Below, in pieces: positions 47,629 to 59,941 of a DNA stretch of 64,000 nucleotides. The notes beneath the pieces were generated by a model that made no database searches, had not been told where the DNA came from, and saw nothing but the letters and a program-made list of their open reading frames with translations. The position numbers and the translations under genes are program-made. How positions within the stretch are numbered: position 1 is the stretch's first letter; every line of letters begins with the position of its first letter. The stretch comes from Archegozetes longisetosus (Eukaryota > Arthropoda > Arachnida > Sarcoptiformes > Trhypochthoniidae). Location: the NCBI GenBank assembly GCA_018873245.2, contig JAEMBT020000001.1, positions 1,116,001 to 1,180,000 of the forward strand. Direction: 5' to 3'.

Positions 47629-50600
47629 TTACAGCTTATAGTTATAAACAAGTTTTGATGGATCATCATTTGGACTAACTTTATGAAACATATATTGAAT
47701 GCCGGATATATGAGCGAATGGATTTAGTTTCTTGTACGAATCGATTCCATTAATTGTTCCTTGGTCTTTCTTAAGATCTTCTTTATCACTCATTGATATA
47801 TGACTTGGAGGATCACTGTTTTGCGTGACTGAATAGAGCTTCACTTTTCTACTATATTTTGCTGACAGTATGTAATTATGTAGAACTTGTTCTAACGCTG
47901 AAAATGGATACTCAATCATCAGTGAAAATACAAATGACACCATGAATGTTGTGGTCAAATGAGAGAAGAATAGTTGTATCTATAGCAAATAGATATCTAT
48001 TTTCAGATACTGAACAACTTAGTTATCCTATATATCTATAACTATCTCCTTGTAATCAAATATTTATAATTACCACAAAGTAATGGCTGAATGCGAATAT
48101 GTTTCGAGTGCTGGCAACGAATATATACATCAGACCAGGGTGTATTAGCTAATTATCAAAATGAAAAAATTAGAGTGAATATGTTGTATCATTTTGCTCC
48201 TAATGTCTACTCTTAGTTAAAGTTTGCCTTAATGCATCCTTCAGACCATCAACTTATCATTTTTATTGCCCAAAAAAGTATAGGTCACTAAAATATAGTA
48301 TAACATCATAGACATAAATACTTTTGAGTGTCAAACCCACGCATTTTTGCAGTTGAGGTTCACGTTTAATTCGATTTTATATTAGGTAAGATTGGCTGCT
48401 ATGTGTTTGCTATTACTAATTGTTGACTCCAATGTCGTTTAGAATGTGATCTACAAGAATGCGTGGGTTGTATCTCACACTAAAAGCATGAACATTTCTG
48501 TCACTTTTGTGTCAATTTCTTTAGTTAATCATAAAATTCTATATGACTTACATAAGCAACATATGAAACCTTGCTCAATGGGACGAATAAATTCGAGCTC
48601 AGAATTGAATTAATGCTTCCTAAGGACAAGAAAAGGTATTTTAATATCATATAAATATATTATAGGAATGCTTGATTTATATATTTGAAAATTGCTCAAA
48701 TTCAAACTTAAGAGTAAGTAAACAAGATATATTGCATAAAAACGTGTACTCTATCTCCAAACTGAATCAAAGTAAAAATTCAAATCTTTAAAGTTTTAAA
48801 AATAGTCTGAGATTAGATATTGTGTCAATATTGATAAGATTCTGGACTCGCAGTTTTGTTTGCTACCCTTTAAGGAAAATTTTCGATTCAGCCCAAACAG
48901 AATTCCATCAATTGCAGAATTGCATTGAAACTGAGGTGCGTTAGTTTGCCCATTGGCCTGAAGCTGTTTTTTGCTTTGGTTATAAATCAAAGAGTTTCTT
49001 TTTTAGTTTGAAATTTGCATCGTTCTAGTTTATTAGGCACTAATTAGCATTCGTTTGGTTTTTACTTCAATTTCTCAAAGCATTCAATGGATTATTGTGT
49101 AGTGAATCCAATTCGATTCAACATTCATTTCTTAGATTTAGCTCAAATTCTTTCAACTCAAATCTGTTAGATCAATAGGTAAAATGATTTATTACCTCCA
49201 AACCCATTGCGACATGCAATCACTATCCAAGACATGGCAATAGCCCAAAGAACTCTAAACGATGATGCATACAGTGCTGATGTTAAGACGTTTGGAACAT
49301 CTCCTTTATTCCATGGCCAAGTGCTGAACACTTCCACTAGAACTATGAAGGCAGACGCAGTCCAACCGATAAGAGCAAATCTTCTACTAATTTTAATGTG
49401 AGAATTAGAGTGAAGCAAATATCCCGTTAGCATTCCAACTATATAAGGAGCTGCGTGTGGGTATGGCTTTATGAATACTGAATTTCCATATGATCGACGA
49501 GAACTATTAATATAGTTATCTCTTAATACTTCACATATTCTTTCTTTTTATTATCACTTACGATGGATCCGGATTGTTGAATAACAATGTTGGTGGCAAT
49601 TGCTGTTTGCGTAAATAAATTTCATTTTTATATTTTATCACTTATCCCTTCACTATATGGTTAGGGAACTTCGAAGTGTTATTAATAATGTGAGAAAACG
49701 GTCTAAGTTTGAAAGCACTCCGAGTTTTGCTTCCCTTCTATCAACGGAATAAGCACTGTTTCGAAAGCTAACTAGCTATGAATCTTATGATTAGAGCATT
49801 GCGTTTGACTTTTCTTCACCATTTTGACTTTAAAGGCAAAAAAGTCGAAAATGACTAAACACGACCTTTTCAACTTTTTTTTACTTTTTTGACAACATAT
49901 TTTACTTTTATTGACTATATTTGACCCCTAAGTTTAGTAAATGAGTGTATCCACAGGAATATTCTAATTAAGAACTTTTTTCAACTTTTTATTACTGTTA
50001 TTTCAATTTATTTAGCTCACTTTTTCGACTTTTTTCAACTTTTTTTAACTTTTTTCATCGACTATCGTAGTTGATTTTTTCAACTTTTCAAATCGACTTT
50101 TGGCAATGCTCTACTTATGATATTAAAATGTGTTGACACTTTGTCTGATTATCTTACTCAGCCCAAGCAATGTTTTTAAAATGAAAAGCTGAAAACTCCT
50201 GTAACGCTAGTTTTACAGTTTCTCCATAGTGTTATTCATATGCGCTGTACTTGTTTCTAACTTACCTGCAAATAAGTCACAACACCAGTGCTTACTACTG
50301 ATGCACCAACGATTACCATTAGTAGTATTTGGCCTAAATATGGCTTTCTGTGAGTCAAAGTTTTATAATTCAATCAGATGTTTCGTGACTGATCTAATAG
50401 AAGAAGATTTAAGTGACTTACCGATGCAATAGAGTTAGAAGTATTGGTGTGAAAATAAAGAGTTGCATATCTGCAGCGATATACCACAAATGTAGAAAGC
50501 ACTAATGTAATAAAAATAAGATAATTTCACATCTCAAACTTGTTCTAAATATTGCTACTAGTTTGATGGATACCATATTTTTTCCTTGAATAAAGTTACT

Positions 50601-53600
50601 GATATAGAGTGCGTGTGCCCACCAATTCTCTCTACATTTAGATACTGATGGATAGATAATCTCTTGCCAAAGCGGGCCGTTTCCAATTCGATACGCAAAC
50701 AGCAATATAATAATCAGAAACATAATCGCTGCAATCGTAAAACAATTAATTTATCATTTCATATACAAGCCTAATGAAAGGGCTCTACTATTCATATTTT
50801 CGTAGTTTGATAAATCTAACGACAGATGAATTATGTCAGAAAAGAGGTTAGCTAGATTGATAAATGATGGAAGATTAGTCTAACCTGGTGTTAACCTAAC
50901 ATATCTATGGAAATAGAAGGCAAACCAATTGACTTTATTCCAGTGGGGCGCAGACTTCATCTTTTTAAGTGTGGTGTAGGTGACAAGTATTCCACTGAGA
51001 AAAAAGAAAGTTTCGATAGCAAGAGAGGCATTAAGGATAATCTGAAAGATAAAGCCTTTTGGTAGATCTCTGGTGAGGACAAGTCTTCCAGTGGCTCTAA
51101 AGTCCATAGTGAGATACGTGTGCGCGATTATGATCCAAATAAGGCTAATTACTTTCATTCCATATAATGGCTTAATTGCATCATCTGACACATTAGTTGA
51201 TAATATTTTGGCACTATTAGCACGCGCAGAGAACGATAGCCAACATTTAGTGAACAATCCTGATATGATTGTTGTTCGTGATCGTCTAACTAAGTCAGAT
51301 GCTGTCGCTACTATTACTACTATTACTAAACCAGCCGTTATGCATAAGGGTATTATTTGATGGCTTTCTATATTAAATGACTCCTTAATGTCGCAACTTT
51401 GAACCGTCACATTCACTCGAAACCGGTGTGAAACTATCAATTTATTCAAATACCGAGATTAAAATTTCGATCGTATCATAACTATTTGAGCGGTATTGAG
51501 ATGAATGAGAAAGATTAGGATTCTTGAACTTACTTCTGCGTGTTATTAAGCTGAGATCATTGAGTGTACAGCTGGCCGGCACACATATTCCTAGTCTTAA
51601 TTTCAGGTAGTAAAATAGAGGGGCAATCCTAGCAAAGTGATTTTCCTATTGAAAAAACATGTTTTCTTAGTTTTTCATTCATTCCAATAGATTTGAACTT
51701 CGAAACTGTGTTAATGCTGTTGAATGTTATGAATGCTGTGAATGTTATGAATACCTTAGCAAACCCTTTAGCATCTGCTGCATCATTGAATGCCTTTTCG
51801 ACAACGTCTAGCGGAGGTTTTGGTGGTAAATAAGGTCTAATATTGATTGCACAGTATTGACCGCTTGTCATATCTTCGTTGTGATCACCAATTGTTGACT
51901 CTAAGCAGTCGTCATAGGAGCCCAAAGCAGTTAAAGTTCCTCCCAAAATACCGTCTGGAACTTTTCCACTCGAATCTAAAACTTTAATCAATCGTTTATT
52001 TAAATATTTATGTCACTCAGTGTCCTTTTCATTAGCAATATCGACATATTCTAATATTTAGGATAATTATAAGAGATATTAATTAAAGAAAAGATAAAGG
52101 TTGTTCATTAATTGACTACATCATGTTTGAAGTGTTAAATGAGTGATATTTTGAAAAATTGCTAACTCCAAAGTTTAGATTAAACGTTAAGTAACGGGTC
52201 TAATCTGTTAACTACTATGGTTGAATTTTTAGTCAAATTATAAATGAGCTACTTTTAAGTTTATAATATCTATTATAATGGATTCCAGGTCTTATGGGCG
52301 AGTGTCTAATTATGATATATGCTTTTAAATCTTTAACCCTTTAATCATTAAACTCAAAACCGAAACCTTTACTTATGAAAATCAGCTTAATTTAGATTGA
52401 GCCTCAATCTAAATTGAATAATCCTTTATTTTCGTGACTGAATCTTCAGATGTTTCATATTTTGATTTCATAAGTTCAATTTCGATGAATAAATTTGTTA
52501 GATATGAGGTGAGTTCATGAAAAGCAAGCATTAATGGGATAACAATTTTCATAAATTGTTGTAATGGTCAAATTGGTTACGGAATTTATTATAAGATTTC
52601 TTATTGAAGTATTGCAAGTATTTGAATAATGCGAGTTATATCTAATTTTTAAGATTGTTATGGATCGAACTATTGATTTGTTAGACCTCGAAAAAGGTCA
52701 AGATGTTTAAATAAATAACGGAAACCAAGTATACTTTGATTTTTTCACTTCAAAACTCATTCACCTAATCACGATTGAGAAGCATTTCAATTGTCTTTGA
52801 AGTGTTATAAATTGCTTTAAGTATTTTTCATAACTTTAATACTAATGTTTATTTAAAATGAATAATTTTTGTGTGAAGTATTATCTGTTTGCAAAAGTTG
52901 TATATAAATATATTGATCTGAAGTGCACTCAAGTCCTACAGTTGATCCAGAAGTAACTGTAGTGGAAGTGCGCAAATGTTTCTCTAATAATATAATGACC
53001 TAAAATCAAGTGACTTTCACTTATGATAAACATTGAGGAGATCTAGAGTAGATGTCAAGCTTATGGCAACTGTTCTAATCAGTGTAGTAGTGTTAGCCTC
53101 AAGCCATATAAGCCTTATTTAAGCTGAATCTAGCTGTTGTCGGTCCCCAATGTCAAAGTCATTAAGCTTAAGAAATGCCACAGAGCCACACATTTACAAA
53201 CGCCACAGTAACAGAAAACTAAAGTTCAATTATTTTAACTTACTTTTAATTGCCCACGGCTTCAGTTTTCTCAGTCCAAATAGTATTCTGACCGCATCGT
53301 AAGTGCAATCAGGCGAGAGAGTCACAGATGAACTCATTTGTATTAATTGGGGCATATATTGTTCAAATATTTCTTCAAGTCTTACTCGAGTTCTTTGCAT
53401 CAAATCTTCGAAATAGTCCATGAATTCTGCTGGATCCTGGGGTTCCTTGAATGATACATCGTCTTCGTACTCATAATCTCCTGATTCTTTAGAACCACTT
53501 AAATTGGTATCCGTTGTCGAAACTAATTCTTCACTTTGATCATCTTCTTCAATATCAGTTTGATTATTACTAACTATCTCTTCAGTAATATTTTGAGAGA

Positions 53601-53655
53601 ATGAGGCACTTATGCAAATGGAAAAAAGCACTACAAATACTTTACTCAACTTCAT
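47629..53655 (-). CDS. NRF-6-like acyltransferase-3 membrane protein (12 exons, 819 aa)
   Basis: Member of the nose-resistant-to-fluoxetine family: secreted-type N-terminus, NRF domain, then a multi-pass acyltransferase-3 domain. Worm relatives act in uptake or transport of drugs and lipids; the reaction here is unknown. Exons (minus): 53244-53655, 51755-51981, 51534-51645, 50885-51433, 50574-50728, 50422-50501, 50266-50347, 49562-49602, 49196-49503, 48552-48619, 48074-48148, 47629-47979; all phases agree. Signal peptide about residues 1-20; an acidic Ser/Thr-rich segment follows; the NRF domain includes KPWAIK, LDSSGKVPDGILGG, SYDDCLES, YCAI, LRLGICVPASCT. The acyltransferase-3 part starts at KPLYGMKVISLIWIIIAHTY, with FFFLSGILVTY, FHRYVRLTP, WWAHALYISNF, CFLHLWYIAADMQLF, PYPHAAPYIVGM and IEYPF. 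Exon 7 has two AGs; the one at 348-349 (as 50348-50349) keeps RKPYLGQ. Arthropod genomes carry many paralogues, so no symbol is given. Confidence 0.91.
48320..48487. repeat. Inverted-repeat element in an NRF-gene intron
   Basis: The left arm (about 48320-48351, containing AACCCACGCATT) is repeated inverted in the right arm (about 48452-48487, containing AATGCGTGGGTT). Arms of about 32-36 nt are roughly 80% matched, around a 100-nt centre. It lies wholly inside the intron 48149-48551. It may be a small non-autonomous transposon or a solo hairpin. No clear target duplication is seen. Confidence 0.5.
49830..50110. repeat. Low-complexity TTTTTCAACTTTT / TTTTTCGACTTTT cluster
   Basis: Many degenerate copies of a T-rich unit with CAAC or CGAC cores, dispersed over about 280 nt in the NRF-gene intron 49603-50265. 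This looks like slippage-expanded simple sequence. It is not coding in any frame. Confidence 0.6.
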
Positions 53656-56600
53656 TGTGTAACTTAACGAATGATCATAATTGAAATCGATATGTTTTGA
53701 AAGTTGAATTCCTTAAAAACAAAGACAAACATAGATTCAGTTCAATGCTATTGATCGCCTTAAGCAAAATGATATCCAAACAAAGCACATTCATTTTTCG
53801 ACAATAACTGTCATAAAAATTGATTGAATGACATTTTATAAATGTGATAGCATTGAACACATCTTTGTTTTGAAATTATGATTGAAAACTGAATCCAAAA
53901 CTGTGTCCACTTGTGATAAGGTGTGCGAATAGCCGGCAGGATATCGAAATGTGTTAACGATTTTTGTAATTAATAGAATTTGGTACGGCATTGGGTACAA
54001 TATTGGGTACAGGATTGGGTACAACCAATCGGAAATTCAGGTAAGTAAGAATTAGTAAAGCATATCTAACTTATGCTTAATAAATATCACTGAAATGGGT
54101 CATTGTTATAGACATCAAATTGATCACTCGTGCGGAAGTAACACTTGTTATGCACTGACAAATTTCTAATATTTCTAAACAAGTTTGTCAAAAGTGAAAG
54201 TTTGTTCAAAGTAAAAGTTTATGAAATAAAACATTTTTCAAAGATAGACAATGAGCAAGATGGAAAAACGTTTTTTCATCAACTATTGTCACAGTAAAAT
54301 AATAAAATAATTGAGTTGACTTAAGAGAAGAGACGGTAATTTAACAGTTAACCTAAAGAGTTAGTGTAGATAATAGAGAGAGTAATCTTCAAAGTTATAA
54401 TTGTTGTACGATTATAAAGAGCTGATGATAGGTATATGGGAATCGAGAGCAGTGCGTGAGAATCAATTCCATTAACTGGTTCCCAACTAAATTATAACAC
54501 TTTTTATTTCATTCAGACAATTAAACTCACTTAACTTCTACTTAAACCTCAAATATTAGTTAAGAAAATTGTTTGAATTAATAAGAAAATAAGTCATTTT
54601 AAGACTTATGTCATTATATGATGTAATATGTTATCTGTTTTCCTCTAAAATTTAAGCGTTAGTGTAATAAAACCTAATTTAATTAGAGGATATATGTCAG
54701 TAAACAATCAATAACTTAATGAAAAATTAGTCAATCAAATGGTTTTGATAATCTAATTCTCTAGAAAACATTTCAAGTTCACTTTCCTAAGATAGGGTCT
54801 ATGACTTTGTCCACAATCTACAAAAAGTTTAAGAGGAAATTAGCATGAAAACTAAATACCAGTTAGAAATGTATTGGTGTTAATGAATTACTAGGATGAC
54901 AAAGAAATTTAGAGTTTAAATAGGATAAAGGATCGAAATGAGATACTTTATATTTTTAATGTCATAGTCTAGATTAAGGCAATCAAATTACTTTTCTAAA
55001 AGGAAAGTTTGCGTGCTTTCCATCTGAATTGGGTCTCCTTTTAATCATTTTTTCAGTCTATTTTATTACTTTAAGCTAATTAATTCTTATTTTTTCTACT
55101 CAGCAATTATTTAACTTAATATTATGTCATAAAAGTCATTTGACTTTTTTAATCTAATATCATATTTAATATACTTATACTCTATTGAAAAGTAAAAACT
55201 TGAATAACGTAAAACTGATGAGAATCAATGTGAAATAAGTGATCGCAATGAGTAGATTTGTGGCGATTGAGTTTAGAAAATAGGAGAAAATTGGTGGAAA
55301 AGTTAAATATAACTTGACCTAACCTATAAACTTTGAATAGAGAAGAAATTCATATTTCTATACCTGATATCGCGCTGAATCAGATGACTAACTTTTAGAC
55401 AAATAGTTATGCCAAAAAATGCTAATAACATATGTTAATGAATAAGAATTGTTTCGTATTTGTGTTATGTCGTTCCAATTTCTGAGCAATACTAAAAGAA
55501 ATGGATTTGTTTCGTCTAAAAAGTCAACTTAAGAAAGAAAAATATAGTAATAAAAGTGAAAACCAAGTGAAATATGCCAGCAATTGAAGAGACACGCAGT
55601 AAGAATTAGTATAATTGGTAATAATTTTCTGTAAAAAATATTTAATAATAGGTAGGAAAGTGTCCTATTTTTCACTAAAGTTTAAAAGAATTACATTAAC
55701 TAATTGATTATATTGATTTTACTATAATTGCGTTCAGGTATAGGCAATATCAGTATCTTTTGTTTGACTCTACAAATTAAAAGTATTTAAACGTAATTAA
55801 GTTGTAAGCTAATAGTTGTAAGTTTGGTAATAAGTTTAGTAATAAGTTTAGTAATAAGTCTGACATAATAATAATTTCGATTATGAAACTTTCATTATTG
55901 ACAATGACTTACCTAATGCTTTAGCGCACTAAAACGTAAACGATGAGAAAAACAATTTAAACTTATTGAACAACTATATTAAAACTAATGGTTTATCGTT
56001 GAGCACGTTCAACTGACAAAGAGAAGCTGTCAACACATTTAGCAATAAATGCTTTTAAGTTCAGACCAACGTCTTTAAGTTACGGGAAGATGACTTTCGC
56101 TTTTAGGATAATAACCAATGAGGAATAGTTTGAGTCTGAGAATCACAACACATAGTTTTACCTGTTAGTGTTGAAAACATTGTCCTCTCTGGTCGAGAAT
56201 AAGTTAAACTTATTTTACCCCTTAAGCCAAATTTTGAGGTTAACGCTGCTATCTAATTAAGTCATACGTCTCTCTCCACCTGAGTCTCATTTTAACCCAA
56301 CCACTACTGCAACGCTTCACTTACTATTTACATGCCTTTTATTACTTTTATTACTTTCATTACTTTTGTTACTTTTTTCTATTTTGTTTTATTTATTATT
56401 TAAGATAAATATTCTATTATGTTAACTGTTTCAGGAAACTTTTCCATCAACTCTAGAGACTCAATAAATGTTTTAAGCTTATGAAATATTTATTATGTTT
56501 GTTGGCTCTTAATTCGTTTCTTCGTATCAAATATTATACTTGTTTTGATTAACTTTGAAAAATTTATTTACTTTTTTAAAATTTCAGTTATTTTTATTTG

Positions 56601-57929
56601 GATTCTAATCTAATTTTAAATAGTTAAATGTATGTTTCGTTTGTATAGAAACAGTTCGTGTTTTTCCTTCTATTCAACATTTTTGTTTTAAAAAAGTTTT
56701 CAAAACTTTCAGAAACTACTTATTTTAAATGAATTTTTTAATGCGATTGTGTCGCACAAATACACGCGTTTCTATGCTTACACAAAATTATATTTTATTT
56801 TAATTTTGATTAACTGAAAAATCAATTTAATTGATCTGAATGTGAATTGTGTTGAAGCAAAAGATAACTAGTTATTCGATGCCTGAAAATTCCATCTGTT
56901 TTTAAGAATCGATTTGCAAATTGAGTTCATTTACGCAAATAAAACAAGAATTAAATGAATATAAAAAATGATTGAATGACATCAATTTGGATGAATGGTC
57001 TTCACACACACAATTCACTGACAGCTCACAACTCATTTGTCATCAAATCAATAAAAATAGAAAACAAAATCTTTATTACTAACGAGAGCGTGGGTTCAAT
57101 TACATCAAATTTAATCAAATTACATCTGATTTTAAGATATTTAAAAGACGTTTAAATGAAGAGAAACCAAAGCCAAAATGATTAAATTGTGTTTTATTGT
57201 GTGAATGTCCGGAGGTTTTGTCAGTGCTATAAATAATTATATTATGAGTCATTTTAGCCATAATTTGAAATTTTGGTTTTGGCAAACACTTTCAATCCTT
57301 ATTACGAACAAATCGATTACACTATAATTGACGACGAATTTATTTAAGATATTAATTGTTTAGATAACTGGTTCTTTGGATCAACAAATACAGCGAATAT
57401 CTTAAATAAAAGCTTTTAAAATGATCTCAAGAAAAACATTTGGGACACAATGAACACAAATTTGATTTAATTACTTGTGACGCAAGTATTAATTGTGTGG
57501 ATTGTCCCGAATCTCAAGAAGTGACAATTCCATTACTTTTCAGTTAAATAATATCCTCGACTGTCATGAAAGAAAGTGGAAGTGTTGTCATCAAATGTTT
57601 TACTTTATTTTACTTTATATGAATGCCAGACATTATATCTCTTATATTTGTTGTGCTGTTCTTTTCATTCGATTCATGTCTTCAAACCGACTGCCAGTAA
57701 ATCAGCAAATTCTGAGATTTATTTGATTTGCATTCAATTCAAAGCAAACGAACGAATCAATTCAATTATTTATCTGTTAAGCGAACATAAATCTACAAAT
57801 AATTGTAAGGCTTTATTTCCTCTGCAATCGCTTTCTTAAAAATTTTAGCTAAAGTTGAAGAATGTGTCAAATTATTAGCAGATCGACAAAAATTGACAAT
57901 AAAAACAAATTTACAATTATTCAAAAAGC
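53656..57929. other. Gene-free interval downstream of... upstream of the NRF-like gene
   Basis: About 4.3 kb, AT-rich, holding the NRF-like gene's upstream region (minus strand). I see only small tandem repeats: a 12-bp unit at 53979-54025 and TAATAAGTTTAG copies near 55826-55860. Short frames here have no conserved content. Confidence 0.5.
53979..54025. repeat. 12-bp tandem repeat ATTGGGTACANN, 3-4 copies
   Basis: Copies at 53990-54001, 54002-54013 and 54014-54025, preceded by a degenerate copy (TTTGGTACGGC). Intergenic, upstream of the NRF-like gene. Confidence 0.85.
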
Positions 57930-58763
57930 ATGACAGAAGACAAAAAACAAATTATTAATCACAAGAAATATGTGGCAAAAAGTTTTATTAAAAAGTATAA
58001 CATTTTTAGTATTTCTGTTTTCGACGAATTGGTCCCAAATTTAGATTATCAGCAAAACAATTGTTTGCGATTCAAAAAGTTGAGCACTTTATTGAATAAT
58101 ACTAACAGTTACAACAATAGAAAACAAATCCATTTCTTATCCCAGATTTGGTTCAAAAAATTATCTCAAGTCTTGAATGACATGACCAATAATTTGAATT
58201 TCAAAAACCAATTAAATGATCTGAAGCGTTGGAAACCAATTCAAAATCATTTAGAATTCATTTGGTTTTAGGTCAGACATATAATCAGATTTTGTGTTCA
58301 AAGTTCTGTGATTTATCGCTACTCATTTCATACAATTCACTGCATTAAATATTCAGAAAAATTTTGAATAATTGGAGAAACTTTTATTTCATTTAGTTAC
58401 GAAAGTGTCCAAATTCTAAGAAATCTTATTTCAGATCTTGAAACAGAAATGCCTTTCAGTCGTATTATAAGTTTTGACGATAGCATTGATTTTACTGAAC
58501 AATTTCGACAACTTTTAGTCAGTAAAGAGCTTCAAGTCGTTTCGAATTCTCTGAATATTTCATTTGAATTGAACTCAAAGAATGTGTTTGTCAATGCTTT
58601 TCATGCGTTTAGTTTAGATTCAATGAATGAAAAGTTAGTTCTGAGCGAATTGATTAGACATTTGTGTCAAATGTTTTCATTGATTGGCGAAAACGATTTA
58701 CTAGTCATACAAATCGGTTTTTCATTAACTCGTTTGACGACAGCAGTACTTTATATGATTTGA
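57930..58763 (+). CDS. Candidate two-exon gene of unknown function (233 aa)
   Basis: I do not recognise this protein, and the model is tentative. Exon 1, 57930-58264, starts at an ATG and reads a Lys/Asn-rich, Leu-containing sequence (FDELVPNLDYQQNN, HFLSQIWFKKLSQVLNDM). Exon 2, 58397-58763, follows an acceptor tttag and reads YESVQILRNLISDLETEMPF, FRQLLVSKELQVVS and LVLSELIRHLCQMFSLIGE before the stop. A donor at 58265 (gtttta, weak) joins them in phase (TG+T = Cys). The stronger-looking donor at 58272 cannot be used, because an in-frame TAG precedes it. Exon 2 has the amphipathic, low-bias look of real helical protein; exon 1 is less convincing. It may be two unrelated frames or a decayed gene. 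No signal peptide or membrane segment. Confidence 0.35.
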
Positions 58764-59941
58764 AAATCGTTCAAATACTTTTCATTAGTTCCATGTATTG
58801 ACTCTGATATTGTGAACAGACACGGATTAATATGTCTTTTCAAAAGTAAATGTAATGGTAAACAAATAAATCGACAGATTGCAGACCACTTCTCACATAT
58901 GTTAAGTCAAATGAATTGATTACCTGAATGAAAGAGTGAAGAAGTAAACAATGGTTTAGCAGAAATAATATCAGTTCTTCTTTTCGTCTGAGGTATTCTC
59001 TTGAATTTCTTAATGTTTTAACTTAATACTTATTGAATAACTTTTGCCTTTTTTAATGGATGCAGAATTTTACTTGACTTTATTTAATGCAAACACTATT
59101 CATATGATGAAAATATTGAAACAAATATCAGCTTTAATTAGCAATTGAATGAATTTGCAGTTAGAAACTAATGACTTGATGTATGAATCAATGCTGACAC
59201 AAATGGGGTTTTGTATTAAAGTATTTTTGAGACCCTTTTATTGAAACAAACTGAAATCTTAATACAAATTAATATTAATGCAGTCAATTACAATCATTTA
59301 ATAACTTTGAATCGAATGGCAGTTTGACTCAAATGCAAATTAAACGCTTTTAATAAGTACTGAAATGAATGAATTAATTGAAAAGTTGCTGGACTTTTGA
59401 GATTCTTGTTTTCATAGAAAGTTTAGATAAGAACTATGTGACCAAAACTGTCCGAACAGAAACAATAGTTACAAACAAAGCAAAATAATCGAAAAGAAAA
59501 CGTAATAAAGAGAAATTAAAAGAGAAATAGAAATAGAAAAGTAGATAAGAAAAGAGAGATAGAAAGAGGAGACAATAATATTTACAAAGGATTTGGCACT
59601 TAAGGAATTCCATTACTCGATGTATTATAAAAAGTTAATTATTTATAATTTCGAGTTAATTATTTATAATATTGATTATAATATTAAAAACGTATTAAGA
59701 AAAAGATGAGCACAAAGTAAAGAGTAAAACAAATAAAATAGTAGATAATAATAATATAATCTTCTGATGAAAGAGTATTAGTAAAAATCAATAATTTCTG
59801 TTTGACTAAATGGACTAAATTGGGTTAAAAAGTAATCAAATCTCTGATCGCTAGTCAAGAGACGCATAAAATCTGTACATTTAAACTAAAAACAATTAAT
59901 ATTTAGTTATTGATTATAATCATAATTGTTATTGTAAGTAA
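58764..59941. other. Interval with the laminin gamma 3' UTR
   Basis: About 1.2 kb of AT-rich DNA between a weak plus-strand candidate gene and the laminin gamma stop codon. An A/GA-rich patch lies at 59500-59580, and a duplicated TTAATTATTTATAAT at 59634-59672. No coding segment. Confidence 0.45.

Noticed and set aside
57493-57839. Two overlapping plus-strand frames of 77 and 87 codons
   Set aside because: They overlap in different frames and share no recognisable content; typical chance frames in AT-rich DNA.
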